From NCBI GenBank assembly GCA_023417065.1, contig JAEZGH010000139.1, forward strand, positions 1 through 64,000: a DNA stretch of 64,000 bases, written 5' to 3'. The stretch comes from Bacteroidota bacterium. GTDB taxonomy: Bacteria > Bacteroidota > Bacteroidia > Cytophagales > Cyclobacteriaceae. The translations under genes and the position numbers were made by a program. The notes beneath the pieces were generated by a model. That model searched no databases and was not told the origin of the DNA. It saw only the letters and a program-made list of their open reading frames with translations. Each line of letters begins with the position of its first letter. Position 1 is the first letter of the stretch. Positions 58,164 through 64,000 of the stretch are shown here, piece after piece.

Positions 58164-61124
58164 ATGGCCCGAAGGAAAACTTGTTTGTTGATCGCCTGTT
58201 GTTTTGTCACTCAGTTCCTGCTGGGTCAGACAGTTTTTGAGAACAATCCGGCAGGTCTTCGCTGGTACAAGGTTAAGACTCCGAATTTCAATGTCTTGTT
58301 CCCTGAAGGGTTTGACGCGCAGGCGCAGCGAATGGCGAGTACGCTCGAACACATTCGGCTTGCCGAATCGAACTCAATGGGAAGGGCGCCGCGCAAGATC
58401 AACGTGATCCTCCAGAACCAGTCTTCAATCTCCAACGGATTTGTATCCATGTTCCCCCGGCGTTCGGAATTCTTTACGATGCCGCCGCAGAACTACAATT
58501 TCGTGAGTACGAATGACTGGCTGAATATGCTGGCAGCGCATGAATACCGTCACATCGTGCAGTACCGGCATGCGAGCCGGGGCTTCAACAAACTTGTTTT
58601 TTATCTTTTTGGAAATCCCTCCTTTGCGGGGCTGGCTCACGCCGCAGCGCCGGACTGGTTTTGGGAAGGTGACGCAGTCGCCACCGAAACGGCGTTCACT
58701 CATGGGGGCCGGGGAAGGATACCACATTTTGCTCTGGCGTTCAGAACCAACCTGCTTGAGGGAAGGACATTTAATTATCACAAGCAGTATCTCCGATCAT
58801 ATAAACACCATATTCCAAATCATTATGTGCTTGGGTTTCATATGGTGTCGTACCTGCGCAGGCGAACCAATGATCCTGATATCTGGGAGAAAATAACGGC
58901 GCGCTCGTGGAGCGTACCCTTTGTTCCTTTCGCGTTCTCGAATGCCATAAAGAACAAGGCCGGCCTGCATGTTACCAACCTGTACAAACAAATGGCGGCA
59001 GAGCTGACGTGGGAATGGAAGGCTCAACTCGATACACTGAATTTTACTCCATTCGAAAGAATCAATCAGCGCACGTCTTCCACGTATACCGATTACCTCT
59101 ATCCGCAGCCCCAGCCCGACGGAAGTGTTGTTGTCAGAAAAGAAGGCATCGGTGATATCGAACAATATGTATCCGTCAGGGGCAAAGAAGAGAGAAAGAT
59201 ATTTACACCTGGATTCATCAACGACGCCGGCATGTTGTCAGCGCAGGAGGGCGTGATCCTTTGGAACGAATTCGGGTATGACCCCCGTTGGCGGATGAGG
59301 AGTTACTCCGTGATCAAGGCTTACGACAGCCATCAAAAGAAAATGGTCCGGGTATCCGACAAGAAAACGCGTCTCGGAAGTGCTGCGATTTCTCCCGACA
59401 AACGGTTTATCGTTACCATCCGTTCCGATAACGCATACCGTCATTCAGTAGTCATCATGTCGTATCCGGAGGGAAATATCCTCAAGGTATTCCCAAACCC
59501 TGAGAATTATTTCTGGTCTATGCCACGATGGAGCGATGATGGTCAGGCAATCGTTGTGCTGAAAACAACTCCGAAGGGCAAAGCGATCACTGTTCTCAAT
59601 GTTCGCAGCGGTGAAGCCGAAGATATTCTTCCGGAGTCGGATGAGAATGTCGGCGCTCCGTTGTTATATAAAAACTTTCTGTTTTTTAATTCGCCTGTCG
59701 GCGGAATAGATAACATTCACGCTGTAGACTTGCGAACGCGACACCGCTACCAGGTGACTACGAGCAGGTACGGTGCGTATAATCCCGCTCCCAGCGCGGA
59801 CGGAGCCTTCATTTACTATAATGATCAGTCACGCGATGGAATGGACGTTGTCCGGATATCTTTCGATCCGACGCAATGGAAGGAATATGTTCCCGACAGA
59901 GAAGGGCGGACTCTCTATGATCACCTCGTAGAACAGGAGGGAAGACCACATCTTTTCGACAGCATTCCGCAAAACGCTTATCCGGTTGGTAAATATTCCA
60001 GATGGAATGTAATCAATCCCTTCAGCTGGGGATTGTTTGTAGAAAACGATCTTGCAACGGTAGATGTTGGCATCACGTCTCGCGATATCCTTAGTACTAC
60101 GCAAATCAATGCAGGGTACAGTTACGACATCAATGAACGTACGGGGCTCTGGCGTGTAGGGGCCAGTTATCAGGGATTCTATCCTATTATCGATGTGGAT
60201 TATACGCAGGGAAAGCGAAGTGTGAATGAGGGCGCCGCCGTCACGACAATCATCCGCGGCAGCGACACTACGAGCGTGGTGAGGGATATGGTGTTTGACT
60301 GGGAGGAACAAAACGTGTCGGTGGGGTTGCGGATACCCTGGGTATTCAGCAAGTCGCGCTTCAGCTCAGGAGTCACCGTCTCAAACCGGATAGGCTACAC
60401 GCGCGTACGCAATCTGGAGAATGAGTTTCTGAACGACAGGTTTTACCCAACGCTCATCCGAAACGACACTATCTTTCAGGGGTATCGCTTTCTGAACTAC
60501 GTTGGCAATGGTGAGCTGATCTACAATCATTTTTCGGTTTCCGCTTCGCGGTTTCTGAAACGCAGCAGGAGGGACATCGTGAGCAGGTGGGGGCAGTCAA
60601 TCCGCGCACAGGTGTACCACACAGCGTTCAGCAGCGACTTTACCGGGGGATTGGCATCCGTGACGGGGAATCTGTACTTCCCGGGGCTGATGAAGCATCA
60701 TGGGCTTTACGGCCAGGCATCTGTCCAGCGGATTTTCAGTACTACTAATGATGCCGATGCAAGTGATGTCTACTACTTCAGGAACACGGTTCCACTACCG
60801 CGAGGCCATTCGCTGAGCAGGTTCCAGACCTTATACACGTTCTCAGCGAATTACACTTTCCCGTTATGGTATCCCGATATCGCTATCGGGCCACTTCTGA
60901 ATTTGCAGCGATTCCGCGTAAACGCGTTCACGGATTACGCGTTCGGGGAGTTTTCCTTCTTCCGGGGGGCGAATCAGTCGTACTGGTCAGTTGGCGGGGA
61001 ACTCTTTGTCGACTTCAATATTTTCCGGTTTATGCCTCAGTTTGATTTGGGCGTGCGGTATTCGTACGGAATAACTCCGTCGGTGTCGAACATTGAATTG
61101 GTGATCGGTACATTTAATTTTTAA
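58164..61124 (+). CDS. secreted metallopeptidase-propeller-outer-membrane barrel protein
   Basis: The 986-residue protein has a signal peptide (ending 'VTQFLLGQ'). An N-terminal zinc peptidase-like domain has HExxH as H126-EYR-H ('AAHEYRHIVQYRH') and a downstream 'WFWEGDAVATE' (about 165-173) whose Glu can be the third ligand, as in gluzincins. A TolB/WD-like propeller covers about 300-590. The last third has many aromatic-rich beta strands and ends in Phe, typical of an outer-membrane barrel. It may be a surface or periplasmic protease anchored by its own barrel. The ATG at 58164 is preferred over 58125 because a terminator lies in between. Confidence 0.78.
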   Translation: MARRKTCLLIACCFVTQFLLGQTVFENNPAGLRWYKVKTPNFNVLFPEGFDAQAQRMASTLEHIRLAESNSMGRAPRKINVILQNQSSISNGFVSMFPRRSEFFTMPPQNYNFVSTNDWLNMLAAHEYRHIVQYRHASRGFNKLVFYLFGNPSFAGLAHAAAPDWFWEGDAVATETAFTHGGRGRIPHFALAFRTNLLEGRTFNYHKQYLRSYKHHIPNHYVLGFHMVSYLRRRTNDPDIWEKITARSWSVPFVPFAFSNAIKNKAGLHVTNLYKQMAAELTWEWKAQLDTLNFTPFERINQRTSSTYTDYLYPQPQPDGSVVVRKEGIGDIEQYVSVRGKEERKIFTPGFINDAGMLSAQEGVILWNEFGYDPRWRMRSYSVIKAYDSHQKKMVRVSDKKTRLGSAAISPDKRFIVTIRSDNAYRHSVVIMSYPEGNILKVFPNPENYFWSMPRWSDDGQAIVVLKTTPKGKAITVLNVRSGEAEDILPESDENVGAPLLYKNFLFFNSPVGGIDNIHAVDLRTRHRYQVTTSRYGAYNPAPSADGAFIYYNDQSRDGMDVVRISFDPTQWKEYVPDREGRTLYDHLVEQEGRPHLFDSIPQNAYPVGKYSRWNVINPFSWGLFVENDLATVDVGITSRDILSTTQINAGYSYDINERTGLWRVGASYQGFYPIIDVDYTQGKRSVNEGAAVTTIIRGSDTTSVVRDMVFDWEEQNVSVGLRIPWVFSKSRFSSGVTVSNRIGYTRVRNLENEFLNDRFYPTLIRNDTIFQGYRFLNYVGNGELIYNHFSVSASRFLKRSRRDIVSRWGQSIRAQVYHTAFSSDFTGGLASVTGNLYFPGLMKHHGLYGQASVQRIFSTTNDADASDVYYFRNTVPLPRGHSLSRFQTLYTFSANYTFPLWYPDIAIGPLLNLQRFRVNAFTDYAFGEFSFFRGANQSYWSVGGELFVDFNIFRFMPQFDLGVRYSYGITPSVSNIELVIGTFNF

Positions 61125-61248
61125 GGAATTAAAATTTTCTTGAAAATCCTCATTTAAAACCTATTTTTGGAGGCTTCAAACGGGGTCGCACCTTTCTGAA
61201 AAGGTTTGCAATCCTGTTTTTTCATGTAACATAAAATTATCAGACGCA

Positions 61249-62877
61249 ATGGCAGAAATTGTTCGCATGCCCAAGATGAGCGATACGATGACCGAAGGGG
61301 TTATCGCAAAGTGGCACAAGCAGGTTGGGGATACCGTGAAGTCGGGGGAGTTGATGGCCGAAATTGAAACCGATAAGGCTACGATGGACTATGAATCCTT
61401 CAACTCAGGAACGGTTCTTTATCTCGGAGCAAAGGAAGGGCAGGCCGTTGCCGTGAACGATGTATTGGCCATTGTGGGCGAGAAAGGTGAGGACTATAAA
61501 CCCCTGCTCGAAAGCTCCGGGGCTGGAGGCGACGGCAAAGCCGCGGATAAGAAAGAAGCTCCGGCAGCCGAGCCGAAATCTGAAAGCAAGGCGGAGTCCA
61601 TCGACACCTCAGGTATCAAAGCTGAAATCGTGCTGATGCCCAAGATGAGCGATACTATGACCGACGGCGTAATCGCTGCATGGCACAAGAAGGTTGGCGA
61701 CGCGGTGAAGTCCGGCGAACTGCTCGCGGAAATTGAAACAGATAAGGCGACGATGGAGTATGAATCCTATAATACAGGGACACTCCTTTATATAGGCGCT
61801 GAAGCGGGGAGCTCTGTTCCCGTTAATGGCGTTCTCGCAATCATCGGTGAAAAAGATGCCGACTGGAAGACGCTGCTGAAGGCTCATGAATCAAATGCTT
61901 CAGGCGGCGCGTCTGAGGCCAAGTCAGAAGCCAAAGCAGATGAGAAGAAGCCTGCGGAAGCGAAGAAAGAAACGGCGGAGGCATCGTCTGACCACAGCAC
62001 AGGCCGGATCAAGGCGTCACCGCTGGCCAGAAAGATGGCCAAGGAAAAGGGAATTGACATATCCAAAATCCAGGGAACCGGCGATCACGGCCGGGTGACC
62101 CGTAAGGATGTCGAAAACTTCAAGGAAACAGGAGCAGTTGCACCTTCGAAAGGTGGAGAAACTCCTGCAGTTGTGCTGCCCCGCGTGGTGGGCGAAGAGA
62201 GCTTTGAGGAAATTACCGTTTCGCAGATGCGCAAGACGATCGCCAAAAGGCTTTCAGAAAGCAAGTTTGGAGCGCCGCACTTCTACCTTACCATGGAAAT
62301 CAACATGGATAAGGCAATCGAAGCCCGCAAGAGCATCAATGAGATCAGTCCGGTGAAGATATCCTTCAACGACATGGTTATCAAGGCCGCGGCCGCTGCA
62401 CTTCGTCAGCACCCGGATGTTAACGTAAGCTGGCTGGGGGACAAGATCCGGAAGAATCACCACGTCCACATCGGCGTTGCAGTGGCAGTTAAGGATGGTC
62501 TGCTGGTGCCGGTAGTGCGCTTTGCCGATAACAAGTCGCTGTCACATATCGCCACAGAAGTTAAAGATCTGGCCCAGAAGGCACATGCGAAGAAGCTGCA
62601 ACCGGCAGACTGGGAGGGCAGTACCTTTACGATTTCCAACCTCGGTATGTTCGGAATTGAGGAGTTCACGGCTATTATCAACCCGCCGGATGCGTGTATC
62701 CTTGCTGTCGGCGGAATTAAGGAAACTGCCGTTGTCCGCAACGGTCAGCTTGTTCCGGGTAACGTCATGAAGGTTACCATGAGCTGCGACCACCGTGCAG
62801 TGGATGGCGCAGTAGGAGCGGCGTTCCTGAAAACGCTCAAAGGGCTGCTCGAAGATCCGGTCAGAATTCTGATCTAA
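61249..62877 (+). CDS. pyruvate dehydrogenase E2, dihydrolipoamide acetyltransferase
   Basis: The 542-residue protein has two N-terminal lipoyl domains with modified Lys in 'EIETDKATMDYES' and 'EIETDKATMEYES', Ala/Glu/Lys-rich linkers, and a peripheral subunit-binding domain ('KASPLARKMAKEKGIDISK'). The catalytic acyltransferase core has 'SQMRKTIAKRLSESK' and the active-site motif 'SCDHRAVDGAVGAAF'. It forms the core of the pyruvate dehydrogenase complex. E1 and E3 genes are not in the window. The overall layout, with 'FGIEEFTAIINPPDACIL', fits PdhC/AceF rather than the oxoglutarate or branched-chain enzymes. Confidence 0.96.
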   Translation: MAEIVRMPKMSDTMTEGVIAKWHKQVGDTVKSGELMAEIETDKATMDYESFNSGTVLYLGAKEGQAVAVNDVLAIVGEKGEDYKPLLESSGAGGDGKAADKKEAPAAEPKSESKAESIDTSGIKAEIVLMPKMSDTMTDGVIAAWHKKVGDAVKSGELLAEIETDKATMEYESYNTGTLLYIGAEAGSSVPVNGVLAIIGEKDADWKTLLKAHESNASGGASEAKSEAKADEKKPAEAKKETAEASSDHSTGRIKASPLARKMAKEKGIDISKIQGTGDHGRVTRKDVENFKETGAVAPSKGGETPAVVLPRVVGEESFEEITVSQMRKTIAKRLSESKFGAPHFYLTMEINMDKAIEARKSINEISPVKISFNDMVIKAAAAALRQHPDVNVSWLGDKIRKNHHVHIGVAVAVKDGLLVPVVRFADNKSLSHIATEVKDLAQKAHAKKLQPADWEGSTFTISNLGMFGIEEFTAIINPPDACILAVGGIKETAVVRNGQLVPGNVMKVTMSCDHRAVDGAVGAAFLKTLKGLLEDPVRILI

Positions 62878-62887
62878 AATTAAATAC

Positions 62888-62920
62888 AAAGTCCTGTCGA
62901 CGGCAGGACTTTTTCTTTTG
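62888..62920 (+). terminator. intrinsic terminator of the E2 gene
   Basis: AAAGTCCTG (62888-62896) and CAGGACTTT (62904-62912) form a 9-bp stem with a 7-nt loop, followed by a T-rich run. Confidence 0.9.
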
Positions 62921-62943
62921 ATCCATTTCATTTACGATACGTT

Positions 62944-63507
62944 ATGACATCCGGCCAGGAAAGTATGTTTAGTAAAATCCACGCGACAACCATTATTGCG
63001 ATCATCCATAATGGGCAAGTTGCGATCGGAGGCGACGGCCAGGCTACCATGGGGAACTACGTTGCCAAGAGTAATGTCAGAAAAATCCGCAAGCTTCAGG
63101 AAGGACGGGTGCTGACCGGCTTTGCAGGGTCAACAGCCGACGCCTTTACGCTCCTCGAGCGGTTCGATGAGAAGCTGAACGCTTATGGTGGAAACATGAA
63201 GCGTGCTGCCATAGAGCTGGCGAAAGACTGGCGTATGGACCGGTTCCTGCGAAGGCTGGAGGCGATGCTGATTGCCGTCAACAAGGATGAGCTCCTGCTG
63301 CTGTCGGGAAACGGCGATGTCATCGAGCCCGATAACCAGGTGTGCGCCATCGGGTCGGGAGCCATGTATGCCCAGGCGGCGGCGCTGGCCCTCAAGCAAC
63401 ACGCCCCGCACCTAACTGCCGAGGAAATGGTCCGCGAAAGCCTCAAGATTGCAGCCGATATCTGTATCTACACCAACCACAATCTGGTTATCGAAAAGCT
63501 CGGCTAA
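62944..63507 (+). CDS. hslV: HslV, peptidase subunit of the HslUV protease
   Basis: The 187-residue proteasome-like subunit carries the catalytic Thr exposed after propeptide removal at T15 of 'KIHATTIIAI'. The family core follows: 'GQVAIGGDGQATMGN', 'GFAGSTADAFTLLERF', 'GGNMKRAAIELAKDW', 'IGSGAMYAQAAALAL' and 'MVRESLKIAADICIYTN'. It forms hexameric rings with the ATPase HslU, which is not in the window. The start could be Met1 (62944) or Met8 (62965); both leave a short propeptide. Its stop is next to that of the convergent aminotransferase. Confidence 0.97.
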   Translation: MTSGQESMFSKIHATTIIAIIHNGQVAIGGDGQATMGNYVAKSNVRKIRKLQEGRVLTGFAGSTADAFTLLERFDEKLNAYGGNMKRAAIELAKDWRMDRFLRRLEAMLIAVNKDELLLLSGNGDVIEPDNQVCAIGSGAMYAQAAALALKQHAPHLTAEEMVRESLKIAADICIYTNHNLVIEKLG

Positions 63508-63508
63508 C

Positions 63509-64000
63509 TTAGCTTCTATCGATCGCCGCCACGATGATTTCGCAGGATTCGCGGATCTCCGCCTCCGAAATGGTGAGCGGAGGAGCGAGCCGGAAACTGT
63601 AGGGATGCGACAGAAACCAGTAAGTTATCACCCCCATTTCTTTAGCGTTCTGGACAATGCGGTTGACCCGTTCAGCCGAGTCGAAGTCTATGGCGAACAT
63701 CAAGCCGATTCGTCGTACCTCCTTTATTTGATCGTGCTTCAGGAGCGACTCAAAAAGTCGTCCCTTGGCCTCGACTGACGCGAGCAGGTCGCCGCGGGTC
63801 AGCACCTCAAGTGAAGCATGGGCGGCGGCAGCGACCACCGGGTTACCGCCGAACGTGGTGATGTGGCCCAGCATGGGATCGCGGGTGAAGGCCTCCATCC
63901 GTTCGCGGCTTGACACGAATGCCCCAATCGGCATGCCGCCACCCAGAGCTTTGCCGAGGGTCAGGATATCGGGCACGATGCCGAACTGCTCAAACGCAAA
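63509..64000 (-). CDS. class III pyridoxal-phosphate aminotransferase, C-terminal part
   Basis: The reading frame is open to the window end, so only the last 163 residues are seen. 'DILTLGKALGGGMPIGAFV' holds the pyridoxal-phosphate lysine of class III aminotransferases, and 'HITTFGGNPVVAAAAHAS' and 'SFRLAPPLTISEAEI' complete the family pattern. Candidates are acetylornithine, ornithine or 4-aminobutyrate aminotransferase; the fragment cannot decide between them. The apparent internal Met near 63976 is not the start. Confidence 0.9.
   Translation of the reverse strand, partial: FAFEQFGIVPDILTLGKALGGGMPIGAFVSSRERMEAFTRDPMLGHITTFGGNPVVAAAAHASLEVLTRGDLLASVEAKGRLFESLLKHDQIKEVRRIGLMFAIDFDSAERVNRIVQNAKEMGVITYWFLSHPYSFRLAPPLTISEAEIRESCEIIVAAIDRS

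Overview
The window is chromosomal DNA from a Bacteroidota bacterium, most likely of the order Cytophagales. Support: a gliding-motility-type (type IX secretion, type B) C-terminal domain on a 1777-residue secreted protein, a divergent PorP/SprF-type outer-membrane partner, a TonB-dependent receptor with an N-terminal carboxypeptidase-regulatory-like domain next to a DUF4249 lipoprotein, many short-signal lipoproteins, few Shine-Dalgarno sequences and scattered TAnnTTTG -7-like boxes. No rRNA, tRNA, CRISPR array, insertion sequence or prophage gene was recognised.

Region 1 (about 0.6-20.3 kb) is a complete nitrate-assimilation regulon. A minus-strand pair (cobA-type SUMT and a DUF4202 protein) faces nirB-nirD. 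Next come a NarX-like sensor kinase and a NarL-like response regulator, then a convergent serine hydrolase and a DUF3820 gene. A tightly spaced seven-gene run follows: outer-membrane porin, NrtA-like lipoprotein, NrtB-like permease, two ATPases, a single-chain nitrate reductase (Mo catalytic part + FAD/NAD(P)H reductase + [2Fe-2S]), and a 498-residue protein with a sirohaem-reductase-like fold that lacks the cluster cysteines and ends in a rubredoxin. Three intergenic regions inside this regulon, and no others that I noticed, carry clusters of the palindrome TACGTA spaced 10-12 bp apart. I infer that these are the operators of the regulon. In the inferred pathway, nitrate crosses the outer membrane by the porin and the inner membrane by the ABC transporter, is reduced by the fusion enzyme and then to ammonium by NirBD; the SUMT supplies the precursor of NirB's sirohaem, and the sensor pair reads nitrate or nitrite.

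Region 2 (20.4-33 kb) is mixed housekeeping and envelope functions: MsrB, an SDR dehydrogenase, glycogen debranching enzyme, a CLC-type anion transporter with CBS domains, an acyltransferase-3 protein, a YhdH-type reductase with an unusual Cys/His tail, a polytopic GT-C-like protein, a small secreted protein and a GH20 hexosaminidase.

Region 3 (32.3-46.5 kb) holds the giant T9SS substrate facing PorP/SprF, an intergenic 11-bp-period repeat, SlyD-type isomerase, a coiled-coil lipoprotein, unknown secreted proteins, a sialidase-like BNR protein, a FrnE-like DsbA and S-adenosylhomocysteinase.

Region 4 (46.5-64 kb) holds a sigma-54 response regulator convergent with a hybrid histidine kinase, a DASS-family transporter, small envelope and stress-type proteins (YtxH, lipoprotein and three very short membrane ORFs), a TonB receptor/DUF4249 pair, a metallopeptidase-propeller-barrel protein, pyruvate dehydrogenase E2, HslV and the C-terminal part of a class III aminotransferase cut by the window end.

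All family calls come from reading motifs by eye. No database search was possible.
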